Shown: one piece after another, positions 1-7,377 of the stretch
Layout of the letters: each line of letters begins with the position of its first letter
How positions within the stretch are numbered: position 1 is the first letter of the stretch
Assembly (NCBI RefSeq): GCF_001866645.1
Contig: NZ_MLYP01000092.1
Span: 16,283-80,282 of the forward strand
Source: Streptomyces colonosanans
Lineage (GTDB): Bacteria; Actinomycetota; Actinomycetes; Streptomycetales; Streptomycetaceae
Length of the DNA: 64,000 nucleotides
Direction: 5' to 3'
Notes under the pieces: generated by a model
Seen by the model: only the letters and a program-made list of their open reading frames with translations
Told to the model about the DNA's origin: nothing
Database searches by the model: none
Position numbers and translations under genes: made by a program

Positions 1-214
1 CGTACGTCTCCATCAGGCCGAGGTTGTGCTCCAGGCGCTCGGCGGAGAGGGCGAGGATCGGGGTGGTGAAGCCGCCGGTGAAGAGGTTGCGGCGTTCGGC
101 CGCCAGTTCGGCGAGGGTGCGGCCCTCGGCGTCCGGCGGGAGGCCCTTGAAGCGGTGGTCGACGCGTTCCGCCATGAGGGCGGTGAGGCGTGCTGCGGCG
201 GTAGCGGCGTCCAT
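1..214 (-). CDS. Amino-acid deaminase / alanine-racemase-fold enzyme, N-terminal part (runs off window)
   Basis: Only the first 71 codons are present; the gene reads off the left edge. The ATG at 214 opens a frame with GC-rich third positions. The start carries the segment FTTPILALSAERLEHNLGLM, which resembles the N-terminus of PLP-dependent fold-III amino-acid deaminases and D-threonine aldolase-like proteins, where the substrate-side barrel begins. It is divergent from the PfkB-IclR-RidA operon, which fits an amino-acid or sugar-acid catabolic locus. RidA often accompanies PLP enzymes that release reactive enamines. The specific substrate cannot be judged from this fragment. Confidence 0.6.
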   Translation of the reverse strand, partial: MDAATAAARLTALMAERVDHRFKGLPPDAEGRTLAELAAERRNLFTGGFTTPILALSAERLEHNLGLMETY

Positions 215-388
215 GGGGCCTCCCAGACGTAGCACGTTGCGCTCTGCGCAACGGTCATTGCGTATATCGCTTATTGCTGTCTAACATCCCAGCCTACGAG
301 AGGTCAACGAAGCCGCCGTGACCTGCCCCCACGCTCTCGCATTCCGCGCGAGCCGGGGAGCCCCCGTCGACGAGGAGCCAGCACCAGC

Positions 389-1492
389 GTGACCGCCAAT
401 GGCCCGTCCATCGCTCCGGACGTCGTAGCGCTCGGCGAGTCCATGGTCACGTTCGTGCCGTCCCGGCCCGGGAGGCTGGCCGATGTGCCCTCCTTCGAGC
501 GGGGCATCGGCGGCGCCGAGTCGAACGTCGTCTGCATGCTCGCCGCCGCGGGCCACCGGGTGCGCTGGGTCAGCCGGGTCGGCGCCGACGGGTTCGGCGA
601 CCACCTCGTCGAGCGGATCGGCGCGTACGGCGTCGACGTGAGCGCCGTCGAACGGGACCCGGAGCGGCCCACGGGCATCTACTTCCGCACCGCGCAGGAC
701 CGGGCGAGCCGCGGCCACGAGGTGGCGTACTACCGGGCCGGGTCGGCGGCCTCGGCGATGGCGGTGGGGAACACGGACCTGGGCGCGGTAAGGGCCGGCC
801 GCGTCCTGCACCTGTCCGGGATCACGGCCGCGCTGTCGGACGACTGCCTCGGCCTCGTACGGGAGCTGACCGCACCCCGGGCCGGGCGCCCGCTCGTCTC
901 CTTCGACGTCAACCACCGCCCCGGGCTGTGGCGCGACCCCGACGGGCCCCGGGTGCTGCTGGAGCTGGCACGCCGGGCCGACATCGTCTTCGTGGGGGCC
1001 GACGAGGCCCGTCGGGCGTGGGGGCTGCACGGCGCCCGCGCCATCCGGGACGCGCTGCCCGAACCGGAGATCGTGGTCGTCAAGCAGGGCAGGGGCGGGG
1101 CGGTCGCGCTCGACAGCGACTGTGACGGAATCGAGGACGCCTCGGGCACCGCCACCTTCGTCCGCGCCCTGAGCGTCGACGTGGTGGCCGCCGTCGGAGC
1201 CGGGGACGCCTTCGCCGCCGGTTTCCTCTCCGCCACCCTGCGCGGCCTGCCCGTCCGCGACCGGCTCCGCCACGGCCACCTCATGGCCGCCGCCACGCTC
1301 ACCGTCCCCGGTGACCTCGCCGACCTGCCTGCGGCCACCGCCGCCGAGGGGTCCCCGTCGCGGCGCGCCTCGTGGCTGGACCACACAGACCGCTTGGCCG
1401 CGCTCGACGACGCCGGGTGGGAGAGACTGCGACTCGGCCCCGGCTGGACGGAAGCCGCACTGCGGGCCGACGAGGAGGTACCTACCCCATGA
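389..1492 (+). CDS. PfkB-family carbohydrate kinase (2-keto-3-deoxygluconate kinase-like)
   Basis: A 367-residue cytoplasmic sugar kinase of the ribokinase/PfkB family. It has the N-terminal GE-S-V(T)F strand, the substrate-side GG-ESN motif near residue 48, and the C-terminal GAGDAFAAGF signature near residue 270 that holds the catalytic Asp and anion hole. The SFDVNHRPGLW stretch is typical of 2-keto-3-deoxygluconate or similar sugar-acid kinases, so that substrate is the best guess. The GTG start at 389 follows a GAGGAG element. The stop overlaps the IclR start (ATGA), so the genes are translationally coupled. Confidence 0.85.
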   Translation: MTANGPSIAPDVVALGESMVTFVPSRPGRLADVPSFERGIGGAESNVVCMLAAAGHRVRWVSRVGADGFGDHLVERIGAYGVDVSAVERDPERPTGIYFRTAQDRASRGHEVAYYRAGSAASAMAVGNTDLGAVRAGRVLHLSGITAALSDDCLGLVRELTAPRAGRPLVSFDVNHRPGLWRDPDGPRVLLELARRADIVFVGADEARRAWGLHGARAIRDALPEPEIVVVKQGRGGAVALDSDCDGIEDASGTATFVRALSVDVVAAVGAGDAFAAGFLSATLRGLPVRDRLRHGHLMAAATLTVPGDLADLPAATAAEGSPSRRASWLDHTDRLAALDDAGWERLRLGPGWTEAALRADEEVPTP

Positions 1493-2250
1493 GCCAGACC
1501 GTCGACCGGGCGCTGAGCATCCTGCCGTTGCTCGCCGAGGGCCCCGCCGATCTCGGCCAGGTCGCCGAGCGGCTCGGTGTGCACAAGTCCACCGCGCTGC
1601 GCCTCCTGCGCACCCTGCACGAGCACGGGCTCGTCTACCGCCAGTCCGACCAGCGCTACCGCCTGGGCGCCCGCCTCTTCGCCCTCGCCCAGCAGGCTGT
1701 CGAGAACCTCGACGTCCGCGACATCGCCCACCCCCACCTCGTCCGGCTCAACGAGGAGTGCGGGCACACCGTCCACCTCGCGGTGTACGAGGAGAACGAG
1801 GTCCTTTACATCGACAAGGTGGACAGCCGCTACCCCGTGCGGATGTACTCCCGGATCGGGAAGCCGGTCGCCCTCACCGTCGCGGCGGTCGCGAAGCTCC
1901 TTCTCGCCGATCTGCCCGAGCCCGAGCGCCGGGCCCTCGCGGAGAAGCTCGACTACCCCCGGTACACCCCCCGCTCGACGCCGAACGCCGCCGCGTTCCT
2001 GACGGAACTGGCGCTCGTGCGCGAACAGGGCTGGGCCACCGACCTCGGCGGCCACGAGGAGTCCATCAACTGCGTCGCCGCCCCCGTCCGGGGCGCCGAC
2101 GGACGGCTCGTCGCAGCCATGTCGGTCTCCGCGCCCAACGTCGTCGTCTCCGCCGACGAACTCCTCACCCTGCTCCCGCTGGTGCGCCGTACCGCGGACG
2201 TCATCAGCCGGGAGTACTCCGGAAACTCCCCCGCGAAGGACGCCCCATGA
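1489..2250 (+). CDS. IclR-family transcriptional regulator
   Basis: A 253-residue DNA-binding regulator. An N-terminal winged helix (about residues 1-65; LGQVAERLGVHKSTALRLL is the recognition region) is followed by the IclR effector domain with the conserved HLAVYEENEVLYIDKVDS and GKPVALTVAAVAKLLLA stretches. The ATG at 1489 has GAGGAGG upstream and overlaps the kinase stop by four bases; its own stop overlaps the RidA start. It probably senses a metabolite of this operon and controls it. Confidence 0.9.
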   Translation: MSQTVDRALSILPLLAEGPADLGQVAERLGVHKSTALRLLRTLHEHGLVYRQSDQRYRLGARLFALAQQAVENLDVRDIAHPHLVRLNEECGHTVHLAVYEENEVLYIDKVDSRYPVRMYSRIGKPVALTVAAVAKLLLADLPEPERRALAEKLDYPRYTPRSTPNAAAFLTELALVREQGWATDLGGHEESINCVAAPVRGADGRLVAAMSVSAPNVVVSADELLTLLPLVRRTADVISREYSGNSPAKDAP

Positions 2251-2657
2251 CGGACAAGATCGCCCTGACTCCGAAGACCCACACGACCCCGCCCGCCGCG
2301 TTCTCCCACGGCGTGAAGAAGGGGAACATCCTCCAGGTCGCCGGCCAGGTCGGCTTCCTGCCCGCCGAGGAGGGCAAGCCGCCCACACCCGCGGGCCCGA
2401 CCCTGCGCGAGCAGACCCTCCAGACCCTCGCCAACGTCAAGGCGATCCTGGAGGAGGGCGGCGCCGGCTGGGACGACGTGATGATGATCCGCGTCTATCT
2501 GACGGACGTGGACCACTTCGCCGAGATGAACGAGATCTACAACGCCTACTTCGGGGAGCAGGGCCTCACTCAGCCGCCTGCCGCCCGGACCACCGTCTAC
2601 GTGGGTCTCCCGGCCGGGCTCCTCATCGAGATCGACGCGCTGGCCGTACTCGGCTGA
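2247..2657 (+). CDS. RidA family enamine/imine deaminase
   Basis: A 136-residue protein of the RidA/YjgF/UK114 family, which hydrolyses reactive enamine and imine intermediates released by PLP enzymes. It shows the family pattern: an early ILQVAGQVGF strand, the central NVKAILEEGGAGWDDVMMIRVYLTD and the C-terminal PPAARTTVYVGLP segment with the conserved Arg that binds the carboxylate. The ATG overlaps the IclR stop. Its position with a deaminase/racemase-fold gene and a sugar-acid kinase suggests detoxification within one catabolic module. Confidence 0.92.
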   Translation: MTDKIALTPKTHTTPPAAFSHGVKKGNILQVAGQVGFLPAEEGKPPTPAGPTLREQTLQTLANVKAILEEGGAGWDDVMMIRVYLTDVDHFAEMNEIYNAYFGEQGLTQPPAARTTVYVGLPAGLLIEIDALAVLG

Positions 2658-2795
2658 CGCGGCGCCGACCGGCCGCCTACCCGCACCCTGCATCCCCGGC
2701 GCCCTGTACGACGTCATGGCACGGTGCGTCGCCAACCCGCGGGGCGTCGTACAGGGGATTCGGCGAAGATTCGTATAACGATGCAGGGACCTGCT

Positions 2796-3602
2796 GTGTC
2801 CGTCACAGGATCTTCGACCATACTGCCCGCTGTGGAGCAGCGCATTGGTTCGAGCAGCAAGCCCCTGAACGGTGCCGGGATCGATCCGGCCTTCATCCCC
2901 GGACTCACCTCACCGGTGTCCGCGGCCGAGCCGGAGGACGCCACGCCGGCCGACAGCGTGCCCGACGAGAGCGGCGCGGTCGAGGACGCGGCGCCCGAGG
3001 CGGCCCCCACCGCGGTGGAGGACGCCGACGACAAGCGTGAGCGCATCCTTGATGCGAAGCCCGAGGGTGATCCTGAGGAGAAGTCCGAGGAACAGCCTGA
3101 GGAACAGCCTGAGGAACAGCCTGAGGAAGAGCCTGAGGAAGAGCCTGAGGAGGAGTCCGCCCCTGATGGGCCCGTCTTCGAGGCGTCCGACCGTCGCGCG
3201 GAGATCGTCGCTGATCACCGCGGTGTACGACTCCGCCTGGACGACCAGGCGTGCGAGTTCCGCTGGGACGAGATCGGCGCCGTGGAGACGGAGACCGCGC
3301 GGTTCGGGAAGCGGTTCACGGTGACCGTGCACACGCCCGAACGCCGGTGGTACCCCATCGAGATCGAGGCCGACTCCCGCGCCCGCTTCCAGGAGTGGGA
3401 GGCCCGGCTCGACGACGTGCTGGACACGTACTTCGAGGACGGCGAGGAGGAACCCGCCGCCCCCGAGAAGGTCGCCGCCGAGAAGGTCGCCCCCGGGAAG
3501 GACGCCCCCGGGAAGGACGCCGCCGAGAAGGTCGCCCCCGAGAAGGACGCCCCCGGGAAGGACGCCGCCGAGAAGGTTGCCCTCGAGAAGGCCGAGGACT
3601 GA
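2796..3602 (+). CDS. Acidic repeat-containing hypothetical protein
   Basis: A 268-residue protein of unknown function. It has an acidic, Pro/Ala/Glu-rich N-terminal half containing a run of four-residue repeats (EEQP/EEEP), and a compact central domain at about residues 125-215 with alternating beta strands (ADHRGVRLRLDD, FTVTVHTPERRWYPIEIE), plausibly PH-like. The C-terminal tail is eight Lys-rich pentapeptides (K-V/D-A-P/A-G/E). No signal peptide is visible. The GTG at 2796 was chosen because AGGGA lies seven bases upstream; an in-frame ATG at 2781 is the alternative. The low-complexity flanks look length-variable. Confidence 0.7.
   Translation: MSVTGSSTILPAVEQRIGSSSKPLNGAGIDPAFIPGLTSPVSAAEPEDATPADSVPDESGAVEDAAPEAAPTAVEDADDKRERILDAKPEGDPEEKSEEQPEEQPEEQPEEEPEEEPEEESAPDGPVFEASDRRAEIVADHRGVRLRLDDQACEFRWDEIGAVETETARFGKRFTVTVHTPERRWYPIEIEADSRARFQEWEARLDDVLDTYFEDGEEEPAAPEKVAAEKVAPGKDAPGKDAAEKVAPEKDAPGKDAAEKVALEKAED
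3084..3155 (+). repeat. Six 12-bp tandem units inside the acidic protein gene
   Basis: Six consecutive copies of a 12-base unit, CCTGAGGAACAG and one- or two-base variants, encode PEEQ/PEEE. The repeat is in frame, so copy-number change would alter length without a frameshift. Confidence 0.95.
3468..3587 (+). repeat. Eight 15-bp tandem units in the 3' end of the acidic protein gene
   Basis: Eight in-frame 15-base units of the AAGGWCGCC type encode pentapeptides such as KDAPG, KDAAE, KVAPG and KVAPE. The charge pattern (Lys then Glu) suggests a flexible polyampholyte tail. Confidence 0.95.
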
Positions 3603-3706
3603 CCGGGCGACCGCCTGCCGGTACGACCCCGCCGCGCGGTGGCCGCGCGGCGGGGCCGTCGCCGTGATCCGTCAGGGGCTGGGTGTGCCCGTTGCTCCGC
3701 CCGGTG

Positions 3707-4966
3707 TCAGCCGAGCGGCTGCCGCCATTTCGTGCTCGTCGCGATGGTCTCCATCTGCTTCATGGTGAGCGCGGGCGCCTTCCGGGTCGGCGGGGTGTTC
3801 TGGGTGCCGGAGTTGAAGGCGCTGATCACCACGCGCCGCCCGTCGGGCCTGATGGTGTCGACGGTCCACATGACGCCCCCCTTGACGTTCTTGTCGCCGG
3901 GTCCCTGGTGCCAGACCACCTTGGTGCCGTCCGGCAGGGTCCTGGCGTCCGCTCCGAAGAGCTGGTCCTTGATGATCCGCTGGTCCGGATCGGTGTCCTT
4001 GATGAACTGGACGTTGGCCTGGACGAAGCTCTCGCCCTTGCCGTCGTCCAGGACGACGTACCCGAACCCTTCGTTCTTGCCGCTCCTGGCGACGACCTTG
4101 AGTCCCTTGGGCAGCAGCGAGGCAAGAGTCGAGGACACCGGGCGGCCGGTGACGCCCTGCTCCGGGCGCGGCTCGGCTTTCCCGCGAGGCACCGCCATGG
4201 CGTTCACGGCGTCCCGCCACGCACGCGCACTCACGAGCGCCTTCAACTGGGTCGTGGAGAGCGGAGGCTGCTCCCGGCTGACGGGCTCGCCCTTCTCGGC
4301 GGGGGAGTTCCACTCCTGCACGGAGACGTGCTGCCCCGTCGGCGTGACGAGATCCGCGCTCCACAGCTTGGTGCCGGAGCGCCGGTTCGGGTACTCGTAC
4401 CCCTGCAGGACCATCAGCGCGGAGCCGTCGGACAGGGTGACGCTGCTGCAGGTGTCGTAGGCGACGAACACCTTGTCGGGGCATTCGGTGGCCTCGCGGC
4501 CCATCCGGTCGCCGGGCAGGAGGCGCTGGAGGGAGACACCGATGGCCGCCTTGCCGTTGCCGTCGTCGTACACGACCTGGGCGTAGGGCGTCAGCCGATC
4601 GTCCGTACCGCGACCTTCCTCCTGACTGAACTTCCCCTTCGGCAGCAGCTTCTTGAGGGTGTCGATCAGCTCGTCGCGGGTCACGGTGGTGTGCGGGGCG
4701 GGTGGCACCGCCGGCTTCGCCATGCCGGCGGCCGCGGACTGCTGCCGTACGCCGTCGCCGTGGCTGCCGGGCAGGACCAGCGCGCCGGTGAGCGCGACCG
4801 CGGTGACGCTTCCGGCGATGGCGATCCGGCGCCGTGACGTGGACCGCCGGCCGCGTGCTTCGCCGCGGGCGACCAGGTCCGGGCGGCGGGTCTCGAACGT
4901 GTTCCCCGCGTCATGCAGGGCCTTGGTGAACTTGTCCTCGAAGGGGTCGTGCTCTTCTACGGGCAT
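3707..4966 (-). CDS. Putative membrane partner (anti-sigma-like) of the SigE-type sigma factor
   Basis: A 419-residue single-pass membrane protein. A short cytoplasmic N-terminus of about 45 residues (ending RRSTSRRR) precedes one TM helix (about 47-68) and a large extracytoplasmic part with a duplicated layout: two 'LLPKG...VVYDDG...' blocks start near residues 110 and 270. It lies 53 bp downstream of the sigma gene on the same strand, the usual place for a membrane regulator of this sigma family in Streptomyces. No zinc anti-sigma motif is seen, so an anti-sigma role is inferred from position and topology only. Confidence 0.65.
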   Translation of the reverse strand: MPVEEHDPFEDKFTKALHDAGNTFETRRPDLVARGEARGRRSTSRRRIAIAGSVTAVALTGALVLPGSHGDGVRQQSAAAGMAKPAVPPAPHTTVTRDELIDTLKKLLPKGKFSQEEGRGTDDRLTPYAQVVYDDGNGKAAIGVSLQRLLPGDRMGREATECPDKVFVAYDTCSSVTLSDGSALMVLQGYEYPNRRSGTKLWSADLVTPTGQHVSVQEWNSPAEKGEPVSREQPPLSTTQLKALVSARAWRDAVNAMAVPRGKAEPRPEQGVTGRPVSSTLASLLPKGLKVVARSGKNEGFGYVVLDDGKGESFVQANVQFIKDTDPDQRIIKDQLFGADARTLPDGTKVVWHQGPGDKNVKGGVMWTVDTIRPDGRRVVISAFNSGTQNTPPTRKAPALTMKQMETIATSTKWRQPLG

Positions 4967-5019
4967 GGCGAACCGCCGTTTCTGCGGGAAGAAGCGTCTG
5001 GTGGTGGACTGAGGGGCGG

Positions 5020-5535
5020 TCAGGTTCTCGCGTACTCGCCGAGGGTGTCGCCGAGGAGGGCGCGCAGCCGGCCCAGGGCGCGGACGCAGCGGGTGCGTAC
5101 GGCGGCCGAGGTGGTGTTCATCGCGGCGGCCGTCTCCTCGATGCTGCGGTCCTCCCAGTAGCGCAGGACGACCACGGCCCGGTCCTTGGCGGACAGCCGC
5201 CCGAGCGCCTCGACGAGGGTGAGCCGCAGGGCCGTGTCGCCGGCCGTGGCCGGGTCCGGGAGGTCGGGGAGCGCGTCGGCGGCGCGCTCCTTGCGACTGC
5301 TGTGGCGTCGCTGGTGGGTGAGGAAGGTACGGGTGAGGACGGTCTGGGCGTACCCGGCGGGATTGTCGGCGCGGGAGATCCGGCCCCAGCGGACGTAGAC
5401 CCGGCCCAGGGTCTCCTGGACGAGGTCCTCCGCGAGGTGGGTGTCGCCGCCGGTGAGCAGGCAGGCGGACCGGTACAGGTGCCCCGCACGCGCGGAGGCG
5501 AACTCCTGGTATTCCTCGTTACGCCCCTGCCGCAT
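5020..5535 (-). CDS. SigE-family ECF RNA polymerase sigma factor
   Basis: A 171-residue sigma-70 family factor containing only regions 2 and 4. Region 2 spans about residues 5-70 (ASARAGHLYRSACLLTGG, then AEDLVQETLGRVYVRW); region 4 is at about 105-165 (LGRLSAKDRAVVVLRYWED with the HTH TAAAMNTTSAAVRTR). The ATG at 5535 was chosen because it follows GGAG at good spacing and gives the usual family length. It forms a likely two-gene unit with the downstream membrane protein and is divergent from the zinc-ribbon gene at 5867. Confidence 0.88.
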   Translation of the reverse strand: MRQGRNEEYQEFASARAGHLYRSACLLTGGDTHLAEDLVQETLGRVYVRWGRISRADNPAGYAQTVLTRTFLTHQRRHSSRKERAADALPDLPDPATAGDTALRLTLVEALGRLSAKDRAVVVLRYWEDRSIEETAAAMNTTSAAVRTRCVRALGRLRALLGDTLGEYART

Positions 5536-5765
5536 GCGTGCTCCGTTCGTGTCGTTCCGTACCGCCCTCACCTCATTGATGGGCTGGACCCGCGGAAATG
5601 TTTCACCTGACTTTTGCGGTGACGCCTCGCCGGACGACGGGCCGAGGACACAGGTCGCCTCGATCGCGATCTCCGAGCACCCGCGCGTGCGGCCCGATGT
5701 GTGACTTATCCGTTTCTGTTGCCACTTGACGGGCCATGGGTCATCTCGCAAGTAAAGAAGCGGTG

Positions 5766-5794
5766 TTCTCCGACCGGTATGGCACGGATAGAGT
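5766..5794 (+). promoter_or_regulatory. Promoter-like element (copy 1) for the zinc-ribbon protein gene
   Basis: TTCTCC, a 17-base spacer and TAGAGT, which matches the Streptomyces TAGRRT -10 pattern. The same arrangement, with a largely identical spacer, recurs at 10191-10219 before the decayed paralogue. That conservation argues that it is functional. Confidence 0.6.
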
Positions 5795-5866
5795 GCCGAG
5801 GTAGCTGTGCGGACCGAAACGACCTGGGTCGCGGGGCTGCTGTACCTGAGGAACGGGGGGCTCGAG

Positions 5867-6715
5867 GTGTCGACCGCGATTGCTGTCACCAGTACGGACA
5901 TGGTGCTGCCGTCGACCGATCAACAGACCCCGCCCGCCGTCCCGTTGAGGAGTCCGGGCGAACAGTCGCTCGAGCAGGCGCTGGTGGAGATGCAGGTCCT
6001 GCTGGAGCAGCACGGCCATGTGGTGGTCGTCTACTCGTCCGCGATACCGGCGGCGATGGAGCAGCGGCTGCATTCCGTACGCTCGATCCTGGAGAGCGAC
6101 CGCATCGCCCTGCTCAAGTCGGATCTGCCACCGCTGGGACTCGCGGTGTTGATCCGTCAGCTGCGCCAGCTGTCGGTCACCGACCTCAGTGCCGGTGTCG
6201 TGGCTTCCGCCGGGCGTCTGCTCCGGCACTACATCCACGCCGGCGCGGTCCTCAACTCCGTCGCCAAGCTCGACCGGGTCCCGGTGAGTCTCAAGTCGCA
6301 CGCCAAGTCCTGGATGCCCGGCAGGCAGTTCGGAGTGGTGACCAACCCCACGCCGCAACTGGTGGAGATCGGCCCCGAGGCACGGCTGGCCGGGCCGGAG
6401 TTCGGCACCTGGCTCCTCGTCGCCAAGGGGCAGCTCCAGACCGACTGGGTGAGCTCGAACCTGGCGAACGCGTGGTCGGTCCAGGGGCTGCTGGAGGCGC
6501 CCCTGCCCTCGGAGTCGGCGCGCTGGTGGGGGACCGGCAAGCTGGTCGAGTTCGCCACCTTCCTTCCGGAGCTGCCGGTCCTGTACCAGCTCGTGACGTC
6601 CGTGCGCCGGGACCACTGTCACTGGTGCGGTCTCGAACTCATCGGTGACCGCTGCGTGTTCTGCTCGGTCACCGCACCGGGCTACGCGAAGCAGGACCGC
6701 GCCGAGGTGTCCTGA
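5867..6715 (+). CDS. Hypothetical protein with C-terminal zinc ribbon, beside the Tad region
   Basis: A 282-residue protein I cannot assign to a named family. The first 200 residues look soluble and alpha/beta (QHGHVVVVYSSAIPAAMEQRL, LPPLGLAVLIRQL). The C-terminus has a CHWCG ... CVFC zinc ribbon near residues 254-269. There is no signal peptide or TM helix. The GTG at 5867 follows a GGGGGG run. A degenerate partial copy with a near-identical promoter and first 30 residues lies at 10303, so this gene was duplicated around the pilin-like operon. Function unknown. Confidence 0.7.
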   Translation: MSTAIAVTSTDMVLPSTDQQTPPAVPLRSPGEQSLEQALVEMQVLLEQHGHVVVVYSSAIPAAMEQRLHSVRSILESDRIALLKSDLPPLGLAVLIRQLRQLSVTDLSAGVVASAGRLLRHYIHAGAVLNSVAKLDRVPVSLKSHAKSWMPGRQFGVVTNPTPQLVEIGPEARLAGPEFGTWLLVAKGQLQTDWVSSNLANAWSVQGLLEAPLPSESARWWGTGKLVEFATFLPELPVLYQLVTSVRRDHCHWCGLELIGDRCVFCSVTAPGYAKQDRAEVS

Positions 6716-6827
6716 TCCCGGTACGGACGCAGCGTCCCAGACACCGCTCTTAGCTGAACATCACTCAGCACGGCTATCGCCTCTCAGAGTTGTGGAGCGC
6801 CCCTGAACAGGGCCCTAAGCCGGATTT

Positions 6828-6883
6828 GGGTCCGGGCGTGGGCCCACGGGCCTATGAGCTCCAAGTCCCCGAATGCCTACGGT
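6828..6883 (+). promoter_or_regulatory. Tad-regulon box a: GGGTCC/GGGCCC/GGGCCT triplet plus -10
   Basis: Three half-sites at 6828, 6840 and 6848 (steps of 12 and 8 bp) are followed by TACGGT at 6878-6883, 30 bp after the third half-site. The predicted transcript would start near 6890, about 35 nt before the ATG at 6925. The same geometry is found at 19614, 25515 and 29824. Confidence 0.65.
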
Positions 6884-6924
6884 GTGGCGACTTCATCAGG
6901 GGATCGACCGGAGGGGTGTCAGGC

Positions 6925-7377
6925 ATGCGTGGGACAGGTGGGCCATCACGCAGCGGTGTGACGGCGGGGCCGGCGGAGGGTGGGGGATTCTTCCCGCTCA
7001 TCCTTGCCTGGGCGGCCGGGCTCATCACGCTGTTCATCAGCGAGTACCTCCAGGTCACGTACTTCTACGAGAACGTCGCCACCCCGGAGCGCCTGGAGTC
7101 GTTCGGTGGCCGGCTGCTCTGCGTCGATCTGCCGAACGCGGTGTGCATCGCGCTGGCCACCTGGGTCGCCGGGCGTATGCACCGGGAGCCGTTCCGTGAG
7201 TCGATGCCGCAGCATCTCGCCGCGCTCTTCGCGGTTCCGCTCTTCGCACAGATCGTGAACATCGTCATGCACTGGGGCCACGCCTCTACGGAGGGCCTCC
7301 TGATGTCCTGCGTCGTCGCGGTGGTCGGGGCCGTCGCCGGTTACGGAGTGGACCGGTTGCAGGAGGGGGACCGATGA
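6925..7377 (+). CDS. Four-TM membrane protein, partner of the pilin-like secreted protein
   Basis: A 150-residue integral membrane protein with four hydrophobic helices (about residues 20-42, 68-84, 100-122 and 128-146) and no recognised domain. The ATG at 6925 has GGAGGGG seven bases upstream. The stop overlaps the start of the large pilin-like protein (ATGA). In the toxin protein at 25619 a four-TM unit is fused directly in front of the pilin segment, so the two proteins here look like the split form of that layout. A role in membrane handling of the pilin-like partner is inference. Confidence 0.75.
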   Translation: MRGTGGPSRSGVTAGPAEGGGFFPLILAWAAGLITLFISEYLQVTYFYENVATPERLESFGGRLLCVDLPNAVCIALATWVAGRMHREPFRESMPQHLAALFAVPLFAQIVNIVMHWGHASTEGLLMSCVVAVVGAVAGYGVDRLQEGDR

